Assembly (NCBI RefSeq): GCF_019343455.1
Contig: NZ_CP049362.1
Location: forward strand, 2,108,001 to 2,172,000
Direction: 5' to 3'
Source: Alcaligenes ammonioxydans
GTDB lineage: Bacteria > Pseudomonadota > Gammaproteobacteria > Burkholderiales > Burkholderiaceae_B
DNA length: 64,000 nt
In this document: in pieces, positions 1-9,448 of the stretch
How positions within the stretch are numbered: the stretch's first letter is position 1
Layout of the letters: each line of letters opens with the position of its first letter
Notes under the pieces: model-generated
The model's input: only the letters and a program-made list of their open reading frames with translations
What the model was told of the DNA's origin: nothing
Database searches by the model: none
Program-made: the position numbers and the translations under genes

Positions 1-346
1 CCCTGACCTGATCCAGATGCCCCAGTACATCCAGCCCCCCTTCGGTGGTCAGTTCGGCTCGGTGCTCGGGAACCAGGCAGACATCATCCGGCTTGATACG
101 GCAAGCGATGTCCAGCATTTCGGTAGTGATGGCGCACTCCAGATTCATCCGGGTGCGCAACACAGGGCGCAGGGCCTCGACATCGGCATCCTGAATATGA
201 CGCCGATCTTCACGCAGGTGTAAGGTAATCAGGTCCGCTCCGGCTTCTTCTGCTCGCAAAGCGGCCTGAATAGGATCAGGGTAGGTGGTCAGACGCTGCT
301 GGCGCAGCGTTGCCACATGATCGATATTGACGCCCAGTTCTAACAT
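1..346 (-). CDS. pdxJ: Pyridoxine 5'-phosphate synthase PdxJ (N-terminal part, runs off the window)
   Basis: PdxJ condenses 1-deoxyxylulose 5-phosphate with 3-amino-2-oxopropyl phosphate in the last ring-closing step of DXP-dependent vitamin B6 synthesis, in the cytosol. The 115 visible residues hold the family's N-terminal signatures: [11 protein letters not shown] near residue 5, [23 protein letters not shown] and the TTEGGLDV segment. The ATG at 346-344 opens the characteristic start [10 protein letters not shown] and is preceded by a GGAGG about ten bases upstream. The gene lies 55 bases behind the outer-membrane channel gene of the efflux operon and probably shares its transcript. The C-terminal half is outside the window. 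Confidence 0.93.
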   Translation of the reverse strand, partial: MLELGVNIDHVATLRQQRLTTYPDPIQAALRAEEAGADLITLHLREDRRHIQDADVEALRPVLRTRMNLECAITTEMLDIACRIKPDDVCLVPEHRAELTTEGGLDVLGHLDQVR

Positions 347-401
347 TCCCCAAGGACCTCCGTAGTTTCAGGGATGAATGACCAGACACATTATCGCCTG
401 T

Positions 402-1865
402 TTACTCCGGTGCTGTCCCGGCTGCCTGGATCTTTGTGTCAGGCTGGACGGTTTCGGCAGACCATCCACCGCCCAAGGCCTTATACAACTCCACCCGGTT
501 CATCAGCGAGGCCAGACCCGTCTGGATATAAGCCTGACGGGTTCCATACAGGCTGACTTCGGCCGTTTGCACCTGCAAAAAGCTGTCTATCCCCACCTCG
601 TAGCGCAATTTGGCCAGACGCAAGGTCTCGCTGGCAGCCTGATCGACTTCCTGCAAGGCATCAATCTGCTGCCCATAGGTCGCCTCGCCCGCCAGTGCAT
701 CGGCCACCTCACGGAACGCATCCTGAATGGTTTTCTCGTACTGGCTGATCGCAATATCACGACGCGCCTGGGCCAGATCCAGATTGGCCCAGGTGCTGCC
801 CGAGAGCAAGGGCATGGTAATTTGCGGCTGGAACTGCCAGTACCGGTTGTCTGAGCTGAACAAACCACCCAGCTCCGGGCTCATGAAGCCTAACAAACCG
901 GTCAGACTCAAACGCGGGAAAAAAGCCGCGCGCGCCGCACCAATGCTGTAGTTCGAACCGCGCAGCACGTGCTCGGCGGCCAGAATGTCAGGACGACGCT
1001 CCAGCAACTGCGCCGGCAAGCCCACCGGCAAACGGGGCATCAACTGCGCACGGGTGAAGGGCAAGCCAGCGGGCAGATCATCCGGGATCTCACCACCCAG
1101 CAGGACTTGCAAGGCATTCAAAGCACGTTGACGATCGCGTTCGACCGCCTGCATATCGGACCGCACAGTGTTGTATTGCACCTTGGCCTGATTCAGGTCC
1201 AAAGCAGACACCGTGCCGGCATCGTAGGAGGACTGCACCAAACGCAAAGTCTCTTGACGACTGCGCAAGGTGTTGCTCATCAAGGCATGCAGCTCTTCAG
1301 CCGTGCGTACCTTGAAGTAGGCCTCCGCCGTTCCCGCCACCAGCGCGATATGGGCCGTGCGTTGGGCCTGCTCAGTCGCAAAATACTGTTCGCGAGCGGC
1401 ACGGGCCAGATCACGCACACGACCGAAAAAGTCCAGCTCAAACGCAGTGATGCCCACTCCAGCCTGGAACGTGCGGGTCACCGGAGCCGAGGTCGGGCCA
1501 GCAGGACGCAGCTCTGCGGGCGTGTGAGTGGCCTGCTGAGCTGCCTGAACGCCAATGCTGGGCAGTTGATCGCTGCGCGCCACGCCATATTGGGCGCGCG
1601 CCTCTTCGATACGTTGAGTCGCAATGCGCAAGTCGCGGTTGTTCTCCAGAGCGCGCTCAATCAGGACATGCAAGCGTGGATCGGTGAAGAACTCACGCCA
1701 GCCCAGATCGGCGGCCTGCACCGCCTCCGTCTGGCCCTGCTGGGCCAGGGGAAACTGAGCGGGCACCGGCGCCGCCGGACGCTCATACTTTGGCGCCAAG
1801 GAGCATGCCGACAAGGCAAAGGCTACAGCCAGCACCAGGGGACTACGTAAAAACATGCTAGACAT
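402..1865 (-). CDS. Outer-membrane efflux channel lipoprotein, OprM/NodT family
   Basis: Trimeric outer-membrane duct of a tripartite RND pump; it takes substrate from the adaptor-pump complex and releases it outside the cell. The 487-residue length is normal for the family. A signal peptide ends in a lipobox (LSAC, Cys near residue 20), so the mature protein should be lipid-anchored. Two OEP repeats follow, with family segments such as AELDFFGRVRDLAR-type text near residue 135 and ERRPDI near 290. Its ATG overlaps the TGA of the pump gene by one base (TGATG), implying translational coupling. Last gene of the adaptor-pump-channel operon, with pdxJ behind it. Confidence 0.92.
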   Translation of the reverse strand: MSSMFLRSPLVLAVAFALSACSLAPKYERPAAPVPAQFPLAQQGQTEAVQAADLGWREFFTDPRLHVLIERALENNRDLRIATQRIEEARAQYGVARSDQLPSIGVQAAQQATHTPAELRPAGPTSAPVTRTFQAGVGITAFELDFFGRVRDLARAAREQYFATEQAQRTAHIALVAGTAEAYFKVRTAEELHALMSNTLRSRQETLRLVQSSYDAGTVSALDLNQAKVQYNTVRSDMQAVERDRQRALNALQVLLGGEIPDDLPAGLPFTRAQLMPRLPVGLPAQLLERRPDILAAEHVLRGSNYSIGAARAAFFPRLSLTGLLGFMSPELGGLFSSDNRYWQFQPQITMPLLSGSTWANLDLAQARRDIAISQYEKTIQDAFREVADALAGEATYGQQIDALQEVDQAASETLRLAKLRYEVGIDSFLQVQTAEVSLYGTRQAYIQTGLASLMNRVELYKALGGGWSAETVQPDTKIQAAGTAPE

Positions 1866-4800
1866 CAGTGCTGTCCTCCTTGCGAACCGGGCTGCTGCGC
1901 AGCTTGCTTGGCCAGTTCTTCCTCGTGCAGTTTGGCGGCTTCGCCAAACAAGCGAGGCTTGGTTTTAAAGAGCTTGAGGATAACGACGAAGAAGGTCGGC
2001 ACCATCAAGACAGCCAAAGGCGTGGCGGCCAACATGCCACCGAGCACACCCAGACCCACGGCGTTCTGGCTAGCTGCGCCCGCACCGCTGGAAGTCGCCA
2101 GTGGCACCACCCCCAGCACAAAGGCAAAGGAGGTCATCAAAATAGGACGAAAACGCAGACGGGCTGCTTCCAGGGTGGCGTCGATCAGTGTCGCGCCCCG
2201 GGCATACGCATCCTTGGCAAACTCCACAATCAGAATCGCGTTCTTGGCTGATAGCCCGATCACCGTCACGATACCTACCTGGAAGTACACATCATTCGGC
2301 ATGCCCAGACCAGAGACCAGCAACACCGACCCCAGCATGCCCAACGGCACCGCCAGCATCACCGACAGTGGAATGGCCCAGCTTTCATACAAGGCCGCCA
2401 GCAGCATGAACACCACCAACACAGCCAGCCCCATCAAAATTGTCGACTGACCCGCTGCCTGACGCTCCTGGTATGACAGACCGGTCCAGTCCACCCCAAA
2501 GCCGCTAGGCAGCTGCTTCATCAGGTTTTCCATCTCGATCATGGCTTCGCCGGAGGTGTAGCCGGGTGCAGGACCGCCACCAATACGCACCGACTCGTAA
2601 CTGTTGTAGCGTACGATCTGCACAGGACCCTGCTCAGTTGTCTGGCTGACAAAAGCGGACAGCGGAACCATCTTGCCTTCGCTATTGCGCGCGTTGAGTT
2701 TGAGCACATCATCGATGGTCATGCGGTAGGGAGCATCAGCCTGCAGCCAGACGTTTTGCACCCGACCCTGGTTCGTGAATTTACCCACAAAGGACGAACC
2801 CAGCGCACCGCTGATCAGGGACGAGACTTCGCTAAAGTTCACCCCCAAGGCCGCGGCCTTGTCCCGGTCAATCTCCAGACGAATTTGCTTGCCCGGACTC
2901 AGGCCGGTGATACGCACACTTTGTGGATCAAAAACAGGGCTTTGCTTGGCCAGGCTTAACAACTGATCGGCTGCCGCCATCAGTGCGTCGTGGCCCATGC
3001 CTGCCCGATCTTCCAGCCGCATATCGATACCCGAGGAATTACCCAGGGCAGAAATGGCCGGCGGCACAATGGCGATCACCATGGAGTCAGGCAAACCGAA
3101 CAGCAGTTGACCCATGGCCCGGCCGGAAATGGCCTGTGCCGAGTTTTCCTCTCCCTTGCGCTCGTTAAAGTCCTTCAAGGGCACAAAGGCAATGGCCGAG
3201 TTCAAGCCGCTACCGTTAAAACTGAAACCCTGCACGGCAATGATGTTCTCGACCTGAGGCTGCTCTTTGAAGTAGTCCTCGACCTTGGCGATGGTTTCAA
3301 TGGTGCGGTTGGCGGTCGAGCCGGCGGGCAGCTCAATATTGGCAATCACGTAGCCCTGGTCTTCTTCGGGCAGGAATGCAGTGGGCATGCGCACATACAG
3401 GAAGCCGAGCACCAACACCATAAGCAGATAGATAAACATCATCCGGCCGCCACGGCGCAAGGTCTTGCCTACAAAGCTTTCATAGCCGTTGGTCGTACGC
3501 ATGAAGACACGGTTGAACCAGCCAAAAAAGCCACGCTTGGTTTCGTGATGACCTTTCGGAATCGGTTTCAGCAAGGTCGCGCACAGCGCAGGCGTGAAGG
3601 TCAAGGCCAGGAAACCGGAAAACGCGATGGACACGGCCATGGCTACCGAGAACTGACGGTAAATGACGCCGACCGAACCGGCCATGAAAGCCAGGGGCAG
3701 GAACACCGCCGACAAGACCAGCGTAATACCTACAATGGCGCCACTGATTTGCGGCATGGCTTTCTTGGTCGCTTCTTTAGGCGAGAGCCCGTCCTCGACC
3801 ATGATACGTTCGACGTTCTCCACCACCACGATGGCGTCGTCGACCAAAATACCAATGGCCAGCACCATCGCGAACATGGTCAGCACGTTTACCGACATGC
3901 CCAGCACCTGCATCACCGCAAAGGCACCCAGAATGGCCACGGGCACCACCAAGGCCGGGATGACGGTGTAACGTACGTTCTGCAAAAACACGTACATCAC
4001 GATAAACACCAGCACCATGGCTTCCAGCAGGGTGTAGACCACTTGCGTGATGGACTTGTCCACGTAAGGCGAGGTGTCGTAAGGAATATCGTAGCGAATA
4101 TTATCCGGGAAAAACTCGGAAAGCTTTTCCATCTCGGCCTTGATGGCCGCCGCGGTATCCAGGGCGTTGGCCTCGGGCAGCAGGGAAATCGCAAAGGCCG
4201 CTGTAGGTTTGCTGTTCAGGCGCGCCCCAAACTGGTAGTTGTCCGCCCCCACTTCGACCCGCGCCACATCTTTGATACGCACCGTCGAACCATCCGGCTG
4301 GGAGCGCAAGATGATGTTCTCAAACTCTTCCACGGTCTGGAGCTGGCCATTGACCGTGATGGGCGCTGCCACACGCTGACTTTCCAGATTAGGAGGCCCG
4401 CCCAAGATACCGGCAGACACCAGCATATTCTGCTGGCGGATGGCCGTGGTGACGTCCGAAGGGGTCATCTGATAGCCGACCAGCTTGGCCGGATCAAGCC
4501 AGACCCGCATGGCTCGACCAGAGGCAAACAACTGGAATCGGGCCACACCAGGCACACGGGAAATCGTGTTTTTGATGTTGCGCTCGATGTAGTCGGCCAG
4601 CGCGGTCTGATCCAGGCTGCCGTCTGTCGAGGACAAGGTGGCCACCAGCAAAAAGCCGGTACTGGACTGCTCGACGTGCAGGCCCTGCTCCATCACTGCC
4701 GTCGGCAAGGACGCGGTAATGTTGCTGACCCGGTTCTGCACGTCCACCTGCGCCAGATCAGGATTGGTGCCGGGACGGAAGGTGGCGGTAATCTCAGTGG

Positions 4801-5059
4801 AGCCATAGGAGTCACTGACAGACTCGTAGTACAGCAGCCCCTTGGCGCCGTTCAACTGGTCTTCAATCACACTGGCTACTGTGCTGGCCACATCCTCGGC
4901 AGTCGCCCCCGGGTAGGTCGCCCGGATCGTGACCGAAGGCGGTGCCACATCGGGATACTGCGCCACGGGCATATTGGGCAATGCCAATAAGCCAAATAGC
5001 GTGATCGCCAAGGCAACGACCCATGCAAAAATGGGCCTTTCAATAAAAAACTGAGGCAT
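1865..5059 (-). CDS. RND multidrug efflux pump, inner-membrane HAE1-family subunit (AcrB/MexB-like)
   Basis: Proton-driven homotrimeric exporter that captures hydrophobic drugs from the periplasm and outer leaflet. At 1064 residues it has the usual AcrB/MexB length. The start MPQFFIERPIFAWV is typical. The proton-relay Asp pair is present in GILVDDAIVVVENVER near residue 406, and the second repeat carries the GLSAKNAILIVEFAKD signature near residue 938. Two sets of membrane segments flank large periplasmic loops. It sits five bases behind the adaptor gene and overlaps the channel gene by one base. Substrate range cannot be read from sequence. Homologues in Achromobacter and Bordetella carry various local names, so no symbol is given. 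Confidence 0.95.
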   Translation of the reverse strand: MPQFFIERPIFAWVVALAITLFGLLALPNMPVAQYPDVAPPSVTIRATYPGATAEDVASTVASVIEDQLNGAKGLLYYESVSDSYGSTEITATFRPGTNPDLAQVDVQNRVSNITASLPTAVMEQGLHVEQSSTGFLLVATLSSTDGSLDQTALADYIERNIKNTISRVPGVARFQLFASGRAMRVWLDPAKLVGYQMTPSDVTTAIRQQNMLVSAGILGGPPNLESQRVAAPITVNGQLQTVEEFENIILRSQPDGSTVRIKDVARVEVGADNYQFGARLNSKPTAAFAISLLPEANALDTAAAIKAEMEKLSEFFPDNIRYDIPYDTSPYVDKSITQVVYTLLEAMVLVFIVMYVFLQNVRYTVIPALVVPVAILGAFAVMQVLGMSVNVLTMFAMVLAIGILVDDAIVVVENVERIMVEDGLSPKEATKKAMPQISGAIVGITLVLSAVFLPLAFMAGSVGVIYRQFSVAMAVSIAFSGFLALTFTPALCATLLKPIPKGHHETKRGFFGWFNRVFMRTTNGYESFVGKTLRRGGRMMFIYLLMVLVLGFLYVRMPTAFLPEEDQGYVIANIELPAGSTANRTIETIAKVEDYFKEQPQVENIIAVQGFSFNGSGLNSAIAFVPLKDFNERKGEENSAQAISGRAMGQLLFGLPDSMVIAIVPPAISALGNSSGIDMRLEDRAGMGHDALMAAADQLLSLAKQSPVFDPQSVRITGLSPGKQIRLEIDRDKAAALGVNFSEVSSLISGALGSSFVGKFTNQGRVQNVWLQADAPYRMTIDDVLKLNARNSEGKMVPLSAFVSQTTEQGPVQIVRYNSYESVRIGGGPAPGYTSGEAMIEMENLMKQLPSGFGVDWTGLSYQERQAAGQSTILMGLAVLVVFMLLAALYESWAIPLSVMLAVPLGMLGSVLLVSGLGMPNDVYFQVGIVTVIGLSAKNAILIVEFAKDAYARGATLIDATLEAARLRFRPILMTSFAFVLGVVPLATSSGAGAASQNAVGLGVLGGMLAATPLAVLMVPTFFVVILKLFKTKPRLFGEAAKLHEEELAKQAAQQPGSQGGQH

Positions 5060-5064
5060 GTCGC

Positions 5065-6303
5065 TTACTCGCTAGACTTGGCTTCGTTTGGCTCAGCCGC
5101 TGCGGCCGGCTGCTGTGCGGGAGTCGCATCAGAGGCTGGCGCCGCGGCGGGCTTATCCCCCTTCCAGGGAATGGTCTGGACCGGGGCACCGGGGCGAATC
5201 TTCTGGAAACCCTCAACAATGATCTGGTCACCGGCCTGCAGGCCTTTGTTCACGACATACTGGCCATCGTGCTCAGGTCCGAGCACCACGGGTACGGACT
5301 GAGCTTTTCCGTCACGAACCACGTAAAGATTGGATGAGCCATCCGAGGTGTACTGCACTGCCTGGGCAGGCACCAGCAAGGCATCGGGAATAACCCCTTG
5401 CTCCAGACGCAGGCGAACATACATACCTGGCAGGAGAATTTCATCGGGGTTGGGGAACACGGCCCGCAGCGTAACCTGGGAGGTGGACGGGTCCACACTG
5501 ACACCACTAAACAGCAGCACGCCGTCCTGGTCGTACAGCGAGCCATCTTCCAGCACCGCCTTGGCTTTGGCCTGGCCCTCGCCGGCCGACTTCAGGCTCC
5601 CATCGGCCATGGCACGACGCAGCTGGCTAAGTTCGGCGGTCGAACGGGTCACGTCTATATACACACGATCCAGTTGCTGTACCGTTGCCATGTGCGTGGC
5701 ATTGGTCGCTGACACCAAAGCGCCTTCGGTAATCAGCGCTCTGCCAATGCGTCCGGCAACAGGAGAGACAACCTTGGTATATCCCAAATCGATAGTGGCG
5801 CTTTCCAGGGCCGCCTGGGCGGCGGCAATGGAGGCCTCAGCCTGCATGGCCCGTGCCTTGGCGTTATCGTAATCCTGACGCGAAACCGCGTTTTCCTTGA
5901 TCAGGCGCTCATACCGCTGTGCCAGTTGACGGGCGCTTTGCGCATCAGCCTGAGCATTTTTCAACTGGGCCGCCGCCTGATTGCGCACCGCACGGTAAGG
6001 GGCGGGATCAATGGTAAACAAAAGCTGGTCCTGCTTGACCTCAGCGCCTTGCTCAAAGTTGATCTCTTCAACAATGCCGGACACACGGGCACGGATTTGT
6101 GCATCTTTGATCGCTTCGACTCGTCCAGGCAGCTCGGAGAACAACTCGGTAGAGGTCGGTTGGACGGTAATCACGCTGACCGGGACCTTCATCCCGCCGG
6201 CCGGAGCTTGAGGCTCTTTGTTGCCGCAGGCGGCCAGAAGAACCAGGGAAGAGAAGACAGCAATGCGAAATGGCTGTCGACCCAGCAAGCTTTTAAATGA
6301 CAT
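5065..6303 (-). CDS. RND efflux periplasmic adaptor lipoprotein (AcrA/MexA family)
   Basis: Membrane-fusion protein that bridges the RND pump and the outer-membrane channel. Signal peptide with lipobox LLAAC (Cys near residue 26) followed by biotinyl-lipoyl halves, an alpha-hairpin rich in Ala/Gln around residues 95-165, and the LPGMYVRLRLEQG beta-barrel signature near 295. The tail is Ala/Pro-rich. I chose the ATG at 6303, starting MSFKSLLG, because an AGGAG stands six bases before it; an in-frame ATG at 6330 lacks a site and would push the signal peptide inward. First gene of the operon; a 7-3-7 inverted repeat lies just upstream. Confidence 0.92.
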   Translation of the reverse strand: MSFKSLLGRQPFRIAVFSSLVLLAACGNKEPQAPAGGMKVPVSVITVQPTSTELFSELPGRVEAIKDAQIRARVSGIVEEINFEQGAEVKQDQLLFTIDPAPYRAVRNQAAAQLKNAQADAQSARQLAQRYERLIKENAVSRQDYDNAKARAMQAEASIAAAQAALESATIDLGYTKVVSPVAGRIGRALITEGALVSATNATHMATVQQLDRVYIDVTRSTAELSQLRRAMADGSLKSAGEGQAKAKAVLEDGSLYDQDGVLLFSGVSVDPSTSQVTLRAVFPNPDEILLPGMYVRLRLEQGVIPDALLVPAQAVQYTSDGSSNLYVVRDGKAQSVPVVLGPEHDGQYVVNKGLQAGDQIIVEGFQKIRPGAPVQTIPWKGDKPAAAPASDATPAQQPAAAAEPNEAKSSE

Positions 6304-6333
6304 GAAGAACTCCTGAGCTAAGCGTTGCATGGG

Positions 6334-6362
6334 AGTTTAACGCTTAAACTGACTGGATTGTA
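6334..6362 (-). promoter_or_regulatory. Candidate promoter -10 with adjoining palindromic operator upstream of the efflux operon
   Basis: At 6334-6350 the sequence AGTTTAA-CGC-TTAAACT is a perfect 7-3-7 inverted repeat. On the minus strand it lies directly downstream of a TACAAT -10-like hexamer (6362-6357) and 31 bases before the adaptor start, which is where a repressor would block transcription initiation. The -35 region is poor. No regulator gene is adjacent, so any repressor would have to act from elsewhere. Confidence 0.4.
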
Positions 6363-6550
6363 TGGTTTGGACAAGCAGCAAGTATATGTCGAAAAAGCCT
6401 AAATCAAACAGCAAAATTTGCGATGAGACTCATTCCGATCATGCAATCATTTGGCGCCTACGAGTAGCCCGCTCCCACCTGATCCCCGTCCCGTCGTCGG
6501 CCCACCTCAAAAGAACACGTATTATCATATACCTAGGGTTTGATGAATAT

Positions 6551-6590
6551 AAAAAAACCGCGTTTAACCCCCTAGAGTTGACGCGGTTTT
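6551..6590 (-). terminator. Rho-independent terminator of the ABC importer operon
   Basis: Read on the minus strand: AAAACCGCGT, a loop, ACGCGGTTTT and a run of T. It lies 22 bases after the stop of the ATPase gene. Confidence 0.8.
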
Positions 6591-6611
6591 CCAGATCCGG
6601 GATAGTGCTTT

Positions 6612-7406
6612 CTAACCGAGCAACAAACTATCGTCGGCCAGAGTTTCACCCCGCACCTTCTCGAACATCTCCAGCAAATCACGCACATCCAGACCCTTGC
6701 GCTGTTCACCGCTGACATCCAGCACCACCTTGCCCTGATGCAGCATTACCGTCCGATCGCCGACATCCAGCGCCTGACGCATACTGTGCGTGACCATCAT
6801 GGTGGTCAGCCCGCCCTCACGCACAATGCGGTTGGTCAGCTGCAAAACAAAGTCGGCTGTACGCGGGTCCAGAGCGGCGGTATGTTCATCGAGCAGCAAA
6901 ATTTTGGAGGGGCGCAAGGCGGCCATCAGCAAGCTGACCGCCTGGCGCTGACCGCCCGACAACAGACCGATACGATCCGTCAGACGGTTTTCCAACCCCA
7001 GGCCCAAGGTTTCCAGACGCGCTGCAAACTCGGCGCGCATGGAGTGCCGCACTGCACGGCTTAAACCGCGACGACTGCCCCGACAGGTGGCCAGCGCCAT
7101 ATTCTCTTCGATCGTCAAGTCTTCACAGGTGCCCGCCATGGGGTCCTGAAACACCCGGGCCACCCAGTTGGCGCGCTCCCAGACGGGACGGCGTGTGACA
7201 TCCACATTATCGATCAGGATGTGGCCTTCATCCACGGACTGATCGCCCGATATGGCATTCAAGAAGGTGGACTTGCCCGCGCCGTTGGAACCGATCACGG
7301 TTACAAACTGGCCTTCAGGAATCGTCAGAGACAGGCCGCGCAAGGCACGGGTTTCAATAGGCGTGCCTGGATTAAAGGTCAGGCACAGGTTTTTTGCTTC
7401 CAACAT
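6612..7406 (-). CDS. ABC importer ATP-binding protein (TrpXYZ/COG1101 type)
   Basis: Cytosolic ATPase of a three-gene importer. It has a Walker A (GSNGAGKST, residues 40-48), the signature LLSGGQRQA, a Walker B followed by LLLDEHTAALD, and a switch His in VTHSMRQAL. A DEHTAAL sequence replaces the usual DEPTAAL and is characteristic of this COG1101 subgroup. Start ATG at 7406 overlaps the permease stop by one base (TAATG). Together with the permease and binding protein it forms the family typified by the streptococcal TrpXYZ systems, for which aromatic amino acids and other small nutrients have been proposed. The real substrate here is unknown. Confidence 0.88.
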   Translation of the reverse strand: MLEAKNLCLTFNPGTPIETRALRGLSLTIPEGQFVTVIGSNGAGKSTFLNAISGDQSVDEGHILIDNVDVTRRPVWERANWVARVFQDPMAGTCEDLTIEENMALATCRGSRRGLSRAVRHSMRAEFAARLETLGLGLENRLTDRIGLLSGGQRQAVSLLMAALRPSKILLLDEHTAALDPRTADFVLQLTNRIVREGGLTTMMVTHSMRQALDVGDRTVMLHQGKVVLDVSGEQRKGLDVRDLLEMFEKVRGETLADDSLLLG

Positions 7407-8302
7407 TACTGGGCCCCCTTCTGTTTACGAGCACGCTTTTTCTTGAGCAACGGAATCACCAGCGCCACCGTCACCAACAAGGCAGTCACCAGGTTCAGAT
7501 CCTGCGCTTTCAGACCGATCACATCCGCGTTCAGCGCCAAGGCAATGAAGAAGCGGTACAGAATCGCACCGAGCACCACGGCCAGCGTCGCATAAAACAG
7601 CTTGCGGGCAGGCAGGATGCTTTCGCCCACAATCACGGCAGCCAAACCAATGACGATGGTCCCGATCCCCATGGAAATATCGGCCCCGCCCTGCGACTGA
7701 GCAAACAGGGCTCCCGCCAAGGCCACCAGAGCGTTGGAGATGGCCATGCCCAGCAAAAGCATATTGCCGGTTGCCACACCCTGCGCACGCGCCATGCGGG
7801 CGTTGGCTCCGGTAGCACGCATCGCCAGACCCGTTTGCGTACCGAAAAACCAGTCCAGTGCCAGCTTGGCCACCAGAACCAGGCCAATCAACAACAACGG
7901 ACGCGCAATATAGTCGGCGATGGCGTCGGGCTGCAGGATCGTAAAGACCGTTGGCTCCATGATCAAGGGCACATTGGGGCGTCCCATGATACGCAGATTG
8001 ATGGAGTACAAGGCAATCATCATCAGGATACTGGCCAGCAGATCCATGATTTTCAGACGCACGTTCAACCAGCCAGTGATGGTGCCCGCAATGGCACCGG
8101 CAAAGGTCGCGACCACGGTGGCTAGAAACGGGTCATTGCCTTGGCTGATAAGGATGGCGGCTACTGCCCCACCCAAAGGAAAACTGCCATCGACCGTCAG
8201 GTCAGGAAATCGCAGGATGCGAAAAGAGATCAGAACCCCCAGAGCAACCAGTCCGAAAATCAGACCAATCTCCAGGGCCCCCCACATTGAATAGATAGAC
8301 AT
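7406..8302 (-). CDS. ABC importer permease (TrpY/COG4120 type)
   Basis: Inner-membrane channel subunit, 298 residues, with about eight to nine hydrophobic segments and a highly basic C-terminus (KKKRARKQK). The text LRFPDLTVDGSFPLGG near residue 30 is the hallmark of the branched-chain-permease-like subgroup that pairs with ABC_sub_bind lipoproteins. It couples translationally to the ATPase gene (one-base overlap) and lies 79 bases behind the binding-protein gene. Neither the ATG at 8302 nor the one at 8287 has a clear Shine-Dalgarno, so the start is provisional. Confidence 0.87.
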   Translation of the reverse strand: MSIYSMWGALEIGLIFGLVALGVLISFRILRFPDLTVDGSFPLGGAVAAILISQGNDPFLATVVATFAGAIAGTITGWLNVRLKIMDLLASILMMIALYSINLRIMGRPNVPLIMEPTVFTILQPDAIADYIARPLLLIGLVLVAKLALDWFFGTQTGLAMRATGANARMARAQGVATGNMLLLGMAISNALVALAGALFAQSQGGADISMGIGTIVIGLAAVIVGESILPARKLFYATLAVVLGAILYRFFIALALNADVIGLKAQDLNLVTALLVTVALVIPLLKKKRARKQKGAQ

Positions 8303-8381
8303 ATTGTTGGACGTCTAGGATACAAAAGAAACAGGCGGGCAGCTTGTGGCAACCCACCTGCAAGAAGCAATCAGCTCAGGC

Positions 8382-9350
8382 TTATTCGACGATTTTTGTG
8401 GCGGACTTCACGAAGTCCTCGTTGAGCGAAACACCTTGACGCTTGGCCGCGCCCGGATTGACGTAGAGCTCCAGTTTGGTGCTGGTCTCGGAAGCCATGT
8501 CGCCCGGTTTTTCGCCTTTAAGAATACGAATGACCTGCTGACCGGTTTGCAGACCCAGATCGTAATAATTCACACCCAGGGCCGCAATGGCACCGCGGGC
8601 CACGCTGTCGGTGTCCGATGCAATCAGAGGCACCTTGGCATCAACGCCCACTTTGACCAAGGACTCGTAAGCCGACACGACGTTATTGTCAGTATTGGTG
8701 TAGATCACATCGACCTTGCCCACCAGACTGCGCGCCGCTGCACCCACGTCCACGGTACGAGGAGCAGTGGCTTCAACCAGCGTCATGCCGTGTTTGGGCA
8801 ACAGCTCTTTCATTTCTTTAACAACCACGGCGGAGTTGGCTTCGCCAGGGTTGTAGACCATGCCCACGCGCTTGGCATCGGGCACGACTTTCTTGATCAG
8901 ATCAACCTGGGCTTCCAGGGCCAGGGCATCGGACACACCTGTCACGTTGGTGCCCGAGGGCGCCATGCTGGGCACCAGATGCGCGACCACGGGATCGGTC
9001 ACCGCGGAATACACCACAGGAATGGTTTTGGTTGCCGACACCACCGCCTGTGCGGACGGCGTCGAAATGGCCACGATCACGTCTGCCTTGTCGCCGACAA
9101 ACTTGCGGGCGATCTGGGCGGCAATCGCAGGGTTGCCCTGCGCGGTCTGAAACTGCCATTTGAAGCCGGAGGCTTCGGTGTACCCGGCATCGGTCAGCGC
9201 TTTGTGTACCCCATCCTTAATGGCGTCCAAGGCCGGATGTTCCACAATTGACGACACCGATACAGATTGCGCTTGAACGGCAGCGCCCGACATCAATCCA
9301 ACACAAGCCAAAGCGGCCGCCACCTGATGCACCGATCTGATCAGTTTCAT
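8382..9350 (-). CDS. ABC importer substrate-binding protein (ABC_sub_bind / TrpX family)
   Basis: Periplasmic solute receptor that delivers ligand to the neighbouring permease. Signal peptide over residues 1-27 (hydrophobic, ending AVQAQS) followed by the two-lobe ABC_sub_bind fold: SIVEHPALDAIKDG near residue 34, ISTPSAQA near 97, and the hinge-region VYNPGEANS near 165. A GGAG lies about eight bases before the ATG at 9350. First gene of the three-gene operon. Ligand unknown; relatives were linked to tryptophan/tyrosine or nucleoside-like compounds. Confidence 0.9.
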   Translation of the reverse strand: MKLIRSVHQVAAALACVGLMSGAAVQAQSVSVSSIVEHPALDAIKDGVHKALTDAGYTEASGFKWQFQTAQGNPAIAAQIARKFVGDKADVIVAISTPSAQAVVSATKTIPVVYSAVTDPVVAHLVPSMAPSGTNVTGVSDALALEAQVDLIKKVVPDAKRVGMVYNPGEANSAVVVKEMKELLPKHGMTLVEATAPRTVDVGAAARSLVGKVDVIYTNTDNNVVSAYESLVKVGVDAKVPLIASDTDSVARGAIAALGVNYYDLGLQTGQQVIRILKGEKPGDMASETSTKLELYVNPGAAKRQGVSLNEDFVKSATKIVE

Positions 9351-9448
9351 CCAATACTCCTTAGATGCAAAAAAACGAAAATTTTAGGTTTTAAGTCTAA
9401 CGCGAACAGCCGGAATTTTCCCCCTGAGGTAATCCCTGCCCCAAGGCC

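Noticed and set aside
2990..4990. Long open frame on the plus strand (over 600 codons) opposite the RND pump gene
   Set aside because: It is fully antisense to a conserved gene, its product is very rich in His, Gln and Arg as expected of a shadow frame in GC-rich DNA, and it has no domain.
6362..6550. Small plus-strand frame between the efflux and ABC importer operons
   Set aside because: No ribosome site, it runs into the antisense of the ATPase gene, and the region is better explained as promoter and terminator DNA.
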